This document shows positions 23,250 to 32,556 of a stretch of DNA of 34,817 nt, one piece after another. This DNA is from Candidatus Dojkabacteria bacterium (lineage in GTDB: Bacteria > Patescibacteriota > Dojkabacteria > B142 > JAFGMG01). Below the pieces are notes generated by a model, which saw only the letters and a list, made by a program, of their open reading frames with translations, did no database searches and had not been told where the DNA came from. Position 1 is the stretch's first letter; the number at the start of each line of letters is the position of its first letter. The stretch covers positions 1-34,817 of the forward strand of contig JAFGMG010000001.1 in NCBI GenBank assembly GCA_016927655.1. The letters are read 5' to 3'. The position numbers and the translations under genes are program-made.

Positions 23250-26168
23250 ATGATTAAAAGACTTTTCAAAAATATATTTGACTCAAATGATAAGGCGCTA
23301 AAAAGCGCCGAACCGACATTAAAAGTTTTTAAAGAAAAAACAAGCGAGCTTGAAAACAAAGACCTGGAGCAGCTAAGAGAGATCGTCGGGAAGTATCAGA
23401 AAGATCTAATTGAACTCAATAGAACAATTCCAGAAGAAAGCAAGCAATCCCTGAAAGTACTTCCAAAAAAAGAGAAACTTACCAAAGAAGAATTGGCAAT
23501 ACAAGATTATCTTTTGAAAATCTCTCCTGAATTTTTTGCAATTATTAATCAAATATACAAAAGGAAAATTGGTATTACTTTTCATGACGTACAAATACTC
23601 GCAGGGACTATATTATCTCAAGGACATAAACTGACAGAACTAAAAACAGGAGAAGGGAAAACTATGGTATTCCAGCTTCCGGCATTTTTGTATGCCTTAG
23701 CCAAAAGAGGCTCTCACGTTGTCACAGTTAACGACTATCTTGCAAGGGTTGGCGGCGAATACGCCGGTCAGATTGCAAAACATATTGGGCTAAGTGTGGG
23801 TATTATCACACCTCAGGCAAGTTACAGATTCATCGATGATGCTGAGGTCAAAAAGCTCAAAGGAGAAGACGAATACAATGAGATGAAAAATTATTATAAA
23901 GAGAATGAGGGTATCACCATTTCAAACATGCGCGGGTTTAACTTGCTCGAGTGTGATAAAAGAGATGCATATAACTGCGATGTGGTATATGGAACAAACA
24001 ATGAATTTGGCTTCGATTATTTACGCGACAATATGGCCAGGAGCCTTGAAGACATTAAACAAAAAGAATTATATTTTGTGATTATCGATGAGGCCGATTC
24101 TATTTTAATTGATGAAGCAAGAACACCTCTGATTATTTCTTCGCCATCGACAACATCAGATGATCTTTATGAAAAATTTGCGCGGGCAGTTAAGAGATTA
24201 AAGAAAGAAGAAGATTATGAAGTTGATGAGAAGGCTCATTCTGCCACTCTTACTGAAAATGGGATTGCAAAAATGGAGAAAATTCTTGGAGTAAAAAACA
24301 TTTGGGAAGATTATCAATTTGCACATCATCTTGATAACTCCCTAAAAGCTATGGCGCTTTATAAAAAGGACATTGATTATCTGCTCAAAGATGGACAGGT
24401 TTTAATAGTTGATCAATTTACAGGAAGAGTTTTAGCCGGCAGAAGATATTCTGAAGGTCTTCACCAGGCGATTGAAGCAAAAGAGGGTGTGGAAATTAAA
24501 AAGGAATCTAAGACTTTAGCGACCATTACTTTTCAGAATTTCTTCAGATTGTATAAATTCATCTGCGGTGGTTCCGGGACAATCATGACCGAGGCTGAAG
24601 AATTCTTCAAGATATACGAACTTGATTCTGTCGAAGTGCCGACAGACAAGCCTGTTATCAGGAAAGATCAGAATGATAGAGTGTACAAAAACAGAACCGC
24701 GAAGTTTCAAGCAGTTGCAGAAGAAATTAAAAGAGTTCATGCAAAAGGCCAGCCAGTTTTGGTTGGCACAACCTCTATTGAAGATTCTGAATATCTAAGC
24801 GAGCTTGTCGAGAAAATTGGAATAGAACATGAGGTTCTAAATGCAAAACATCATGAACGTGAAGCTCATATAGTTTCTAGAGCCGGCTTCAAAGGTGCAG
24901 TAACTATCGCAACTAACATGGCAGGACGTGGAACGGACATTCCACTAAAAGACCGTGTACAAGACCTTGGAGGACTTTATGTAATCGGTACTCAAAGACA
25001 CGAATCAAGAAGAATCGATAATCAGCTTCGGGGAAGATCAGGACGTCAGGGAGACCCAGGAGAAAGCAGATTTTTCATTTCACTTGACGATGATATTATG
25101 CGTATCCAGGGAGGTCAGATTGTCCAGAGATTGATGGAAATGACCAAAATTCCAGATAATATGCCAATTGAAGCAGGACTAATCGGGAGATCAATCGAAA
25201 GTGCCCAGAAGAAGATGGAAAATATGCATTTCGATTCCAGAAAGAGAGTCGTTGAATACGATAATGTGATAAATCAGCAAAGAGAAATTTTTTATGCGAA
25301 AAGAAGATCGTATCTAAATAAGACCGAGAATGCAAAAGGGATTTTTCTTTCGAACAATCAAATAACACAAAAAGAAGAATCTGATCCAGCAGTTCTTAAC
25401 GCTCAAGAAGACGCAAAGAAAATGATTAATAAGAGTTATCTAGGAGAACTCGACAATATCTTCAACATCCACTTTTTAGATGACAGGCAGGATAAAATTG
25501 ACATTGAAAAACTATCAAAGGACTTTCTTGATTTTGCTCCCGATAGTTCGATTGCGTCTGCGATTATTGACTTGCGTTTAAAGAATAAACTTGATGATAA
25601 AGAAGTCCAGAGTTTTCTTGTTGAAAATCTTCAGGGGAAAGATATGTCCAGCTCAAAAGAATTCTTATGGAATATTCTTAAAAAGCTTTTAGTCAGCAAG
25701 GAGAAAGAACTTGGCCTTGAATACTTCGAAGTTCTAAAGCAGCTATATCTTGAAACTATGGACCACACTTGGACAGATCATCTAGAAACTATGCAAGATC
25801 TACGTGAAGGTATTGGTCTTCGAGGATACGCTCAAAGAGATCCTCTCATCGAATATAAAAATGAAGCCTATAAACAATTTGAACTCTTCGTTTATCAAAC
25901 GGATTCACAAGTAACTAGAAGATTGCTTAAAGTAAATAAAGTTGTCAAAAGCCAAGCAAGCATCTCACTTGATAATTCTAAACAGATCTCCGATATTTCT
26001 GAAGGAAGCAGAGAGATGATCAATTCCATAAGGAACGTTCTTAAAAATAATGCCGCAATTTCGCAATCATCTTCCTCACCTGCTAAAAAAATAAATATTG
26101 GCAGGAATGATCCATGCTATTGTGGCAGCGGAAAAAAGTATAAGAAATGTCACGGTAAAAATATTTGA
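23250..26168 (+). CDS. secA: SecA preprotein translocase ATPase
   Basis: Motor of the Sec export pathway, 972 residues. Seen in order: Walker A in LKTGEGKTMVFQLPAF (near 130), Walker B in VIIDEADSILIDEARTPLI, GRVLAGRRYSEGLHQAIEAKEGV, TTSIEDSE, ATNMAGRGTDIPL, RQGDPGESRFF, and the C-terminal zinc motif CYCGSGKKYKKCH. Between the VGIITPQ strand (about 186) and KRDAYNCDVVYGTNNEFGFDYLRDN (about 237) sits an insertion of roughly 45 residues, absent from typical SecA. A GTG at 23235 is also in frame; I prefer ATG 23250, which gives the family-like MIKRLFKNIF start. Confidence 0.97.
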   Translation: MIKRLFKNIFDSNDKALKSAEPTLKVFKEKTSELENKDLEQLREIVGKYQKDLIELNRTIPEESKQSLKVLPKKEKLTKEELAIQDYLLKISPEFFAIINQIYKRKIGITFHDVQILAGTILSQGHKLTELKTGEGKTMVFQLPAFLYALAKRGSHVVTVNDYLARVGGEYAGQIAKHIGLSVGIITPQASYRFIDDAEVKKLKGEDEYNEMKNYYKENEGITISNMRGFNLLECDKRDAYNCDVVYGTNNEFGFDYLRDNMARSLEDIKQKELYFVIIDEADSILIDEARTPLIISSPSTTSDDLYEKFARAVKRLKKEEDYEVDEKAHSATLTENGIAKMEKILGVKNIWEDYQFAHHLDNSLKAMALYKKDIDYLLKDGQVLIVDQFTGRVLAGRRYSEGLHQAIEAKEGVEIKKESKTLATITFQNFFRLYKFICGGSGTIMTEAEEFFKIYELDSVEVPTDKPVIRKDQNDRVYKNRTAKFQAVAEEIKRVHAKGQPVLVGTTSIEDSEYLSELVEKIGIEHEVLNAKHHEREAHIVSRAGFKGAVTIATNMAGRGTDIPLKDRVQDLGGLYVIGTQRHESRRIDNQLRGRSGRQGDPGESRFFISLDDDIMRIQGGQIVQRLMEMTKIPDNMPIEAGLIGRSIESAQKKMENMHFDSRKRVVEYDNVINQQREIFYAKRRSYLNKTENAKGIFLSNNQITQKEESDPAVLNAQEDAKKMINKSYLGELDNIFNIHFLDDRQDKIDIEKLSKDFLDFAPDSSIASAIIDLRLKNKLDDKEVQSFLVENLQGKDMSSSKEFLWNILKKLLVSKEKELGLEYFEVLKQLYLETMDHTWTDHLETMQDLREGIGLRGYAQRDPLIEYKNEAYKQFELFVYQTDSQVTRRLLKVNKVVKSQASISLDNSKQISDISEGSREMINSIRNVLKNNAAISQSSSSPAKKINIGRNDPCYCGSGKKYKKCHGKNI

Positions 26169-26740
26169 GTATCACTTTACGTAACACCGTCAATAATCAG
26201 TTCGTACTTTGGCATTTTAGACAGGTAAACATTCTTACAGATTGTATATATAAGTATTTCAAGTGACACTATGTTCTAATTTTTTGTTCTTTAACAAATC
26301 CCGACGAATAGACGAAACCGCAACACCAGAGGGCTTAAATTCTTGCATTGATCTACGTCTATGTCTTAGAATTTAGTTTTTCGTATCACTTATACAACAC
26401 GAAGTATATACAGAATTCCGTATATCTGTATATATGTGAATATTGCGTACTTTTTATTGTTTGTATATAATTTTTATTCGAGTATACAATACTACCCGCC
26501 ACCCTTTACTGACATGATAGAATGGGGCGATATAATGCTAAGATATTAATATGTACATATTGATTATTAGAATTCTGCTAAACAACAGGGGTTTATCTAT
26601 AATAAATGCGAAGGATATAATTTACAATGGCTAAATTTTTTGCTAATGTATAAATAAATACATATTAGATAACCGTTAGACAGCTTGACAATTGGGCGTA
26701 TTCATATATAGACCGTATTCTATTTATTAAAATAATATAA
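26169..26740. other. 572-base AT-rich intergenic region
   Basis: I see no gene longer than a few codons on either strand and no tRNA. It is rich in GTATATA-like words (for example near 26244, 26403, 26419 and 26461). GTATCACTT occurs at 26169-26177 and 26383-26391, and a near-inverted copy AAGTGACAC at 26261-26269. The right end holds a promoter for the peptidase gene. It could contain an untranslated RNA, a decayed gene or a binding-site array. Nothing decides between these. Confidence 0.5.
26685..26712 (+). promoter_or_regulatory. Promoter of the zinc peptidase gene
   Basis: A perfect -35 TTGACA (26685-26690), a 16-base spacer, then TATAGA (26707-26712). Transcription would start near 26719, about 22 bases before the ATG. 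A closer -10-like TAAAAT (26728-26733) would instead give a leaderless transcript. Confidence 0.5.
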
Positions 26741-27424
26741 ATGTACTTTGATCCACTTTATCTACTAATACTTGCACCTGTTTTGTTATTCTCCTTTTTT
26801 GTCAGTATTTTGTTTAAGTTTTGGTCAAATCGGTATATTCAGACACCAAATAGTAGAAATATTACAGGGCTTGATGCAGTACAAATTATGACGAATCAGT
26901 ATCAAAATCCTATTTCAATAAATCAAACACCGGGTGACTTCAGTGATAATTTTAACCCTCGAAATGATATTTTGACTCTTTCTAGAGTCGTTGCAAATAG
27001 ACCAAGTATCGCTTCGGTCGCAATTGCAGCACACGAGTATGGACACGTTAGGCAGAAATTCGAGAAAAATCCATTGATGTTGCTTAGAAGCCTCGTCGTC
27101 CCTGTAGTGAATATTGGAACAAATCTTGGGTATATTTTGATAATAATCGGGCTGCTCCTGGCACTTACCAATCTAGCCTGGATGGGATTTATTCTTTTCT
27201 CACTTTCAACGCTTTTTGCACTTCTCACCCTGCCGATAGAAATTGATGCAAGCACAAAAGCTCTAGGCATGATAAAAAATTTAAATCTACTATCAGATCA
27301 GGAAATTCCTGCAGCAAAAAGAATATTGTTTGGAGCCTCTCTAACTTATTTCGCTGCATTGTTCAGCTCTTTAGCAAATCTTTTGTATTTTGCTATCCGA
27401 ATCCAGGGCTCGTCTAGAGATTAG
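26741..27424 (+). CDS. Membrane zinc metallopeptidase, YugP family (Zn_peptidase_2)
   Basis: A 227-residue integral membrane protein with about four hydrophobic segments. The catalytic motif is HEYGH (residues 98-102, HExxH) in SIASVAIAAHEYGHVRQ. LPIEIDASTKAL near 165-176 supplies the third ligand typical of YugP. The N-terminal FDPLYLLILAP and the region TGLDAVQIM also match the family. Its substrates are poorly known; membrane protein quality control is a fair guess. The gene is a single unit between the AT-rich region and RNase P RNA. Confidence 0.9.
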   Translation: MYFDPLYLLILAPVLLFSFFVSILFKFWSNRYIQTPNSRNITGLDAVQIMTNQYQNPISINQTPGDFSDNFNPRNDILTLSRVVANRPSIASVAIAAHEYGHVRQKFEKNPLMLLRSLVVPVVNIGTNLGYILIIIGLLLALTNLAWMGFILFSLSTLFALLTLPIEIDASTKALGMIKNLNLLSDQEIPAAKRILFGASLTYFAALFSSLANLLYFAIRIQGSSRD

Positions 27425-27461
27425 AAAGAAGCGACTACTCTTTATTATCCTATAGTTTTCA

Positions 27462-27470
27462 TGCTATAAT
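27462..27470 (+). promoter_or_regulatory. Extended -10 promoter of rnpB
   Basis: TGC then TATAAT (27465-27470), identical to the RRM gene promoter core. Transcription should start about seven bases downstream, exactly at the 5' end of RNase P RNA (27477). Confidence 0.7.
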
Positions 27471-27476
27471 GACCAT

Positions 27477-27875
27477 GCACCAGTTGGGATGATTACCTCG
27501 TTTAAAGCTCTGCTTATAAATGGGGAGGAAAGTCCGAACATCGCTCATTGATAATATCAATGTAAATAGCACCTTGGATACCTTGGATTGAAGAATCTTA
27601 GGAGATACAAGGCAGGGAGTGATCTCTGGAACGGGCCACAGAAATATACCGCCTCGAGCATAGCCTCAAGGTAAGGGTGAAAAGGTGAGTTTTGTTTCTC
27701 TCTTAAGAAGAAACGAAGCTAACGGGTAAGAGCCCACCGCCATTTGAAGTAATTCAAACGGGCTAGGCAACCTCTGCTAGATGCAACCAAGTAAGTTTTG
27801 GGCAATAGATAAATTATCATCAGCTTGAATTACTTGATAATTCAAGCCAACAGAATTCGGCTTATCAACTGGTGC
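27477..27875 (+). ncRNA. rnpB: RNase P RNA, bacterial type
   Basis: The catalytic RNA that trims tRNA 5' ends. P1 forms between GCACCAGTT (27477-27485) and AACTGGTGC (27867-27875). Conserved sequence blocks are present in order: GAGGAAAGTCCGAACATC (about 27523-27541), ACAGAAATATACCGCC (about 27640), GGTAAGGGTGAAA, CGGGTAAGAGCCCACCG and GGCAACC, and the 3' ACAGAATTCGGCTTAT. Its length, 399 bases, is normal. It converges on the T4SS operon end, three bases away. Confidence 0.96.
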
Positions 27876-27878
27876 TTA

Positions 27879-28448
27879 TTAAATATCAATTTCAATAGTT
27901 TCACTGAAGGTTCCTTCATCATCGCTTACAAGAGCGGTGGCTTTGTAGCTGCCATTTGCAAGTGTGATTTCTATTTCACTTGGGTTTAAAGAGGAAACAG
28001 CCTGCTCAACATAATTTCTTGCCGAACCGTCATCTGATTGAATAGTCCATACAACATCAAATGTCTGTCCAGGATCTCCCCATTCCTTCCCTTCAATTAT
28101 TGGTAAAGCCCTTAACCTAAGTTCTGATGAAGTTAAATTCGAAGAAAGAACTTCATATTCAATTTGAATATCGACTTTTCTCTCTGCTTCTGTAATCACG
28201 CCAGTATCCTTTGACACAGAATCGTAATAGATAACACCAATAATTGATGATGCCATTAAAAACACCGCAACAAACTGAAGAAGCGGCTTATTTAAAAATC
28301 CTTGTTTCGAAGCTGAATTCTGATTTAGATTTAAACTCTTCAACACCGTTTTAAATACGAAATAAGTCCCAATAAATAGATATAATGCAACTACAAGAAA
28401 CACCCAAAGCGGAAGGGTTAAACTAAATTGTGATAATAAAGTTTCCAT
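27879..28448 (-). CDS. Two-helix membrane protein with Ig-like extracellular domain
   Basis: A 189-residue protein with two membrane segments (about 14-34 and 56-76) and a C-terminal beta-sandwich-like domain (about 90-189; FDVVWTIQSDDGS, EIEITLANGSYKATALVSDDEG) that looks like a PKD/Ig fold. Start ATG follows directly on the virB4 stop codon, so it is translated from the same operon. I do not recognise it as a named secretion component. It may be an accessory subunit of the VirB4 apparatus exposed at the surface. Confidence 0.72.
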   Translation of the reverse strand: METLLSQFSLTLPLWVFLVVALYLFIGTYFVFKTVLKSLNLNQNSASKQGFLNKPLLQFVAVFLMASSIIGVIYYDSVSKDTGVITEAERKVDIQIEYEVLSSNLTSSELRLRALPIIEGKEWGDPGQTFDVVWTIQSDDGSARNYVEQAVSSLNPSEIEITLANGSYKATALVSDDEGTFSETIEIDI

Positions 28449-30440
28449 TTATAGGCGCGGTACTTGATTAGATGAAGCAGACTGCTGCAGCTGCTGTGAT
28501 TGCTGTGCTGGCTGAGATGGCTGAGATGGCTGTGGAGATTGTGCTGCTGGCACTTGAGCCTGTTTCTGTGTCTGCTCCGCCTTTGCCAGTTTGGCTGCTT
28601 GGGCCTGCTCTGCTTCTTTAGCCTGCTGCTCCTTTTGCATCATTTCAATCGGGTTTGTAGTAATCAAATTGTGTTCGTTTTCACTAGCAATTACCTGCGT
28701 TGCAACGTGGTTGGATCCAGCAAAAAACAATCCTTCTCCAATACCGGCTGAAAGCAGGTAATTTTTCTCTCCTGAAGTTAGATAAAAGACTTTTTGGATA
28801 CGATCAACAGCCGCCGGGGATTGTTTTAGAAGTACCTGCAAAGCTGAGTTTGTCACAACTGCTTTCCCATAATCATTATCCAAAAAGTCCTCCACGTCCT
28901 GAGTAATAGTGGTAACGCCGAGCGCGTACTTTCTGGCGCGTTTTGATATCGAGTGCAGGAATTTTGCTGCATCTGGGTATCTCATCAACCACCAAGCCTC
29001 ATCAATCACCAGAAGTCTCTTTCTTCTTTCCCTTTTAATTCTCGTCCAAATATAATCAAGCATCATATACATGGCAATAGGCCTTAGATCCTCTGATAAA
29101 TCCCTTATGCTGAAGACCGTAAACGTGTTTTTTATTTCAATATTGCTTGGCTGGTCAAAAATACCTGCTGCACTACCTTTTACATATCTTTCTAATCTGC
29201 CTGCCATCTTATGAGCATCCGGCTCAGCCATTGCCTGTAGGATTTTATACAAATCGGATAAAAGCGGGGCAGGTCTTCTTTGAGTCGCCGGATCCGGAGT
29301 AATCCCTTTTTCTTTATATGTCAGAATTATTGCTCTATCAAGAATTGCGCTTTCTTCAGGAGTAAGGTTGCCTCCAAGCATAATTTTGAATAACCCATTT
29401 AGAGATAGAATTTTGAAACGCAACTCATCTTCATCTTTCTGATAAATTCCCGACAGTTCGAATGGATTGAGTTTTTGAGCGCCATCTTGGGAAAATGAAA
29501 TATAATCTCCTCCAATTGCTGTGCAAAGCTTCTCATACTCACGTTCAGGATCAATGATTATTATTTCAGTCCCAAACATAAGGCTTCTCATTGCTTCCAG
29601 CTTCACAAAATAACTTTTTCCAGCTCCGGAGGTTGCAAAGACGACCATGTTTGCATTGGCAAGTTTAAACCTGTCAAATATTATCAAACTATTATTGTGC
29701 TTATTTAACCCGTACAAAATACCATCCTCCATGGTCAATTCAGAACTCACAAATGGGAATGTAGTCGCAAGCGATGTTGTATCCATATTCCTTGTGACGT
29801 ATATTTCGTCATTCCCGATTGGCATCGATGTTCTAAATCCCTGCTCCTGCTGTAATGTGGCGGTTTTTATCACGACCCCAACCGAAGCAAGTGTCGATTC
29901 AATATTCCGTGAAATTTTTTCAAGCGATTTCAGATCGTCAGCTCTGATAGTAACGTATAGAGCGAAATGGAAATACTTTTCTGTTCCGCTCGCAAGCTGT
30001 TCCTGTAATTCATTTGCATCAGACAAGGCTACCTTTACACTTGGATCGGGGATCTTTCCCTCATCTAGGGCAATATTGATAGTTGCCTCAAATTCCCCGA
30101 TCTTTCTTTTCAGCCGCTCCATCACTTTCCCGGTATCTACTGGATAATAAAAAGTCGAAATATCTACCGGATGATCAAAATTGATCAACGGAGAAAGCCA
30201 ATTTGAGCCTACAAACCTTGGATAACCTGTGACGAAATAAGTCCTAAAATACTTTGAGCCGACAAGCATTTGATTGAAATCTATCTCGATTGCGGAGGGA
30301 GCGATGATGTCCTGGACATCTATCAATCCTGACGAGAATTCCTTGACTGCCTGATCTTCCTGTTGTCTATTTAGACCTTTTGATCCTGTTTGCGAGCCTT
30401 TCTGAGTATTCTTTTTTTTGCTTGAACCAAATATTCCCAT
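28449..30440 (-). CDS. VirB4/TraC-type ATPase of a type IV secretion-like system
   Basis: A 663-residue motor ATPase of the HerA/FtsK class. Walker A is ATSGAGKSYFVK (about 267-279). Walker B is RLLVIDEAWWLMRYP (about 474-488). The downstream ITQDVEDFLD carries the sensor Gln. The N-terminal domain (about 60-240) is the usual VirB4 platform. The last 60 residues are Gln/Pro/Ala-rich (AEQTQKQAQVPAAQSPQ), low-complexity. VirB4 energises pilus assembly or DNA/protein export across the membrane. It is three bases after the VirB4-N-like gene and immediately before the Ig-like gene. No relaxase or coupling protein is in the window. Confidence 0.93.
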   Translation of the reverse strand: MGIFGSSKKKNTQKGSQTGSKGLNRQQEDQAVKEFSSGLIDVQDIIAPSAIEIDFNQMLVGSKYFRTYFVTGYPRFVGSNWLSPLINFDHPVDISTFYYPVDTGKVMERLKRKIGEFEATINIALDEGKIPDPSVKVALSDANELQEQLASGTEKYFHFALYVTIRADDLKSLEKISRNIESTLASVGVVIKTATLQQEQGFRTSMPIGNDEIYVTRNMDTTSLATTFPFVSSELTMEDGILYGLNKHNNSLIIFDRFKLANANMVVFATSGAGKSYFVKLEAMRSLMFGTEIIIIDPEREYEKLCTAIGGDYISFSQDGAQKLNPFELSGIYQKDEDELRFKILSLNGLFKIMLGGNLTPEESAILDRAIILTYKEKGITPDPATQRRPAPLLSDLYKILQAMAEPDAHKMAGRLERYVKGSAAGIFDQPSNIEIKNTFTVFSIRDLSEDLRPIAMYMMLDYIWTRIKRERRKRLLVIDEAWWLMRYPDAAKFLHSISKRARKYALGVTTITQDVEDFLDNDYGKAVVTNSALQVLLKQSPAAVDRIQKVFYLTSGEKNYLLSAGIGEGLFFAGSNHVATQVIASENEHNLITTNPIEMMQKEQQAKEAEQAQAAKLAKAEQTQKQAQVPAAQSPQPSQPSQPAQQSQQLQQSASSNQVPRL

Positions 30441-30443
30441 TTT

Positions 30444-31112
30444 TTATTGAACTGATGGCTGAACTATTCCTGATGTATAATCCCTGATATTCAATCCTAT
30501 TCTTTGATATCCAATTTTATCCGGATCATACACTTCATAGAATAACATAAGAAGCTCATTATTTGTCAGCTGTCTTGCTGTTATTCCCATTTTCTTAAAA
30601 AGTCTGACTATGTTGTCTCTCTTTGGATAAAGCTCCACCTTTGCCCTTTCAACAATTTTATCTACGTTTGTGACCTCTGGTTTCGCACCAAGGAGTTTTT
30701 TTATCAATCCCGGATCAGAAACCAGTAATGATTTATAGGGGATAGTTACAAAAAACCTTTTATCTAAAATTTCATTTTTAGTTGTTAGATTTTTTATAAA
30801 CTGTATATAGATTTCCATTTGTCTTATCAAAGCTTTCGAAACTTGTTTATTCTTATAATCAGTCAGCTTTTTAATATACTCGCTCACATCAGTTCTCACC
30901 GTTCTTATACTTATCTGGAAAGGATAATCAACACCATTGAGCAGATTCGCGAATGCAATAATCCTTGCATCTTGCTCTTCTTCAGAAAGAAGATCAAAAT
31001 TCAGAGCACTGGTTTCTAGAATCAATGCTGCAACCCCATTTTTGAGGATTACAAAATCATCAACGATCTCTTCAATATTTAAATGTTCTTGCGTTGACGG
31101 TGTTTTTGCCAT
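30444..31112 (-). CDS. TraC/VirB4 N-terminal-like protein of the T4SS operon
   Basis: A 222-residue soluble protein between the PrgI and VirB4 genes. IVDDFVILKNGVAALILETSALNF, NLLNGVDYPFQISIRT and RFFVTIPYKSLL resemble the N-terminal domain that normally starts VirB4/TraC proteins, so a separate copy of this domain is encoded apart from the ATPase. It has no Walker motifs. It lies three bases upstream of virB4 and 21 bases after prgI. A dedicated partner of the ATPase is likely. The family name is uncertain. Confidence 0.75.
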   Translation of the reverse strand: MAKTPSTQEHLNIEEIVDDFVILKNGVAALILETSALNFDLLSEEEQDARIIAFANLLNGVDYPFQISIRTVRTDVSEYIKKLTDYKNKQVSKALIRQMEIYIQFIKNLTTKNEILDKRFFVTIPYKSLLVSDPGLIKKLLGAKPEVTNVDKIVERAKVELYPKRDNIVRLFKKMGITARQLTNNELLMLFYEVYDPDKIGYQRIGLNIRDYTSGIVQPSVQ

Positions 31113-31133
31113 TTATGTCAAAATTTTTACAAA

Positions 31134-31970
31134 TTATTTATTCTTCTTCATATTTTGAATTTCCTGATACAATTTTTTCATTTCTTCTTTTAGCTGAGTT
31201 TCTCTTGCCTCCACATCACTTGTTTTCATATAAGGATTCAACTCTTGCTGCATTTCAAGAATATCTTTGATTTTTTGTTCGATTCGCTGCTCTTCTGAAC
31301 TGAAACCCAAAGGTCTGGGACGCTGGTTTTGCGTATTTGTATAGACAAAACTTCTATCCTGCCCGGTTTTTACATTTCTCTGGCCTCTTCCAATTGGATT
31401 TACTTCACCTGCTATTGATTGCTGTTCCTCTTCAACACGCCTAGGCCCCTCTTTTACCTCCGGGATAGTGTAATTTTGAGCAAATGTCTTACCAAATTCA
31501 GCATTAAAATATTGATCCAGTCTTTGCAGTTCTTTCGTCTCGTCTGCATCGATTTGCGTACTCTGCTGGTTAACCGCTTCAATTATTGGCAAAGCTCCAA
31601 ATTCTTTTTGTGTTTTTTTTGATCTACCTTCATTTTGCTTTGTTTTCTTAACCTGAGTAGATCTGAGAACCTTTGGTGTTTTCGGGCTCTTTTTCCAGAC
31701 ATATCTTTGAGATGAAAACATCGCACTAATATAGTTCGAAAACCACCTCGAGAATGGCTGGCCATTGATGGTAATAAACGTCAAAGAGAATCCGATGATC
31801 AAGGCAACCGCCATCAATGGCCAGCCGACTATCCAGGGTAATCCAATAAAATATATCACCACTGCAATTAAAATTCCCCCAGCAAGGCTGAAAAACTGCC
31901 TGATAGTCAAACTCCCAAAAAGTTTGAATTCAACGTCCATTATATTTTGCGGGATGGCGTGTTTATCCAT
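31134..31970 (-). CDS. PrgI family membrane protein (T4SS)
   Basis: A 278-residue protein whose N-terminal 100 residues are the PrgI/VirB3-like module: IPQNIMDVEFKLFGSLTIRQF, then two membrane segments (about 24-42 and 44-66), and GQPFSRWFSNYI. The remaining 180 residues are cytosolic, Gln/Arg/Lys-rich, with a predicted coiled coil at the end (EEQRIEQKIKDILEMQQEL, then LKEEMKKLYQEI). PrgI is the small membrane partner encoded before VirB4 in Gram-positive and CPR type IV systems. It is the first gene of the operon, after the greA terminator. Confidence 0.88.
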   Translation of the reverse strand: MDKHAIPQNIMDVEFKLFGSLTIRQFFSLAGGILIAVVIYFIGLPWIVGWPLMAVALIIGFSLTFITINGQPFSRWFSNYISAMFSSQRYVWKKSPKTPKVLRSTQVKKTKQNEGRSKKTQKEFGALPIIEAVNQQSTQIDADETKELQRLDQYFNAEFGKTFAQNYTIPEVKEGPRRVEEEQQSIAGEVNPIGRGQRNVKTGQDRSFVYTNTQNQRPRPLGFSSEEQRIEQKIKDILEMQQELNPYMKTSDVEARETQLKEEMKKLYQEIQNMKKNK

Positions 31971-31988
31971 GTCAATTTTCTACTTATC

Positions 31989-31997
31989 AATATATCA
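31989..31997 (-). promoter_or_regulatory. Extended -10 promoter of the T4SS operon
   Basis: On the minus strand TGA precedes TATATT (31994-31989). Transcription would start about 12 bases before the prgI ATG. The -35 is weak. The greA terminator upstream implies that the operon needs its own promoter. Confidence 0.45.
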
Positions 31998-32039
31998 GTT
32001 CGCCTGCAAAGCGTCCAGATATAAAAATACCCGGGAACA

Positions 32040-32068
32040 TAAAAAAAGCGCCTCCCGGCGCTCTTTTT
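32040..32068 (-). terminator. Intrinsic terminator after greA (bidirectional)
   Basis: AGCGCC (32047-32052), loop TCCC, GGCGCT (32057-32062), with an A run on the left and CTTTTT on the right. For the minus-strand greA transcript the complement of the A run gives the T tract. It separates greA from the T4SS operon. Confidence 0.88.
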
Positions 32069-32088
32069 ATTAATATTTATGATATTCC

Positions 32089-32556
32089 CTACTCAATCGC
32101 AACAACTTCAAATTCTTCAGTCCCGTTTGGCATATCGACGCTAACCGAATCACCAATATCTTTGCCAAGCAATGCCTGACCGATTGGAGAACCGACAGAG
32201 ATTTTGAATTCAGATGGGTCAGCTTCACTTTCGCCAACAAGGATGTATTCTCTTTTTGCTCCATCAGATTTTCTCTTAACTACCACTTTCTCGCCAAGAC
32301 CCGCCGTAGAATCTTTCGAATCCCCTTTCATCACAACCGCATCTGCTATCATTCCTTCGAGTTCCTCTATTCTATTTTCATTAAACTCCTTATCTTCCAT
32401 TGCCGCCTTGTATGCAGCATTTTCGGATAGATCACCCTGCTCACTTGCAGCATTTAATTTTTCGGCAATTTCCTCCCTTGTTACCGTTTTTCTTTTTTCC
32501 AGCTCAGCTTTCAATTCCTGCAAGCCTTGCTGAGTCATTACTTTGTCGTCTTTCAT
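32089..32556 (-). CDS. greA: Transcription elongation factor GreA
   Basis: Rescues backtracked RNA polymerase by stimulating cleavage of the transcript end. The 155-residue length is standard. The N-terminal coiled coil carries the tip acidic motif DLSENAAYKAA (about 39-49), and the C-terminal FKBP-like domain has the family pattern VGESEADP, ISVGSPIGQALLGK and GDSVSVDMPNG. The ATG overlaps the stop of the DUF4012 gene by four bases (ATGA), so it is translated from the same transcript. A terminator follows 20 bases after its stop. Confidence 0.97.
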   Translation of the reverse strand: MKDDKVMTQQGLQELKAELEKRKTVTREEIAEKLNAASEQGDLSENAAYKAAMEDKEFNENRIEELEGMIADAVVMKGDSKDSTAGLGEKVVVKRKSDGAKREYILVGESEADPSEFKISVGSPIGQALLGKDIGDSVSVDMPNGTEEFEVVAIE

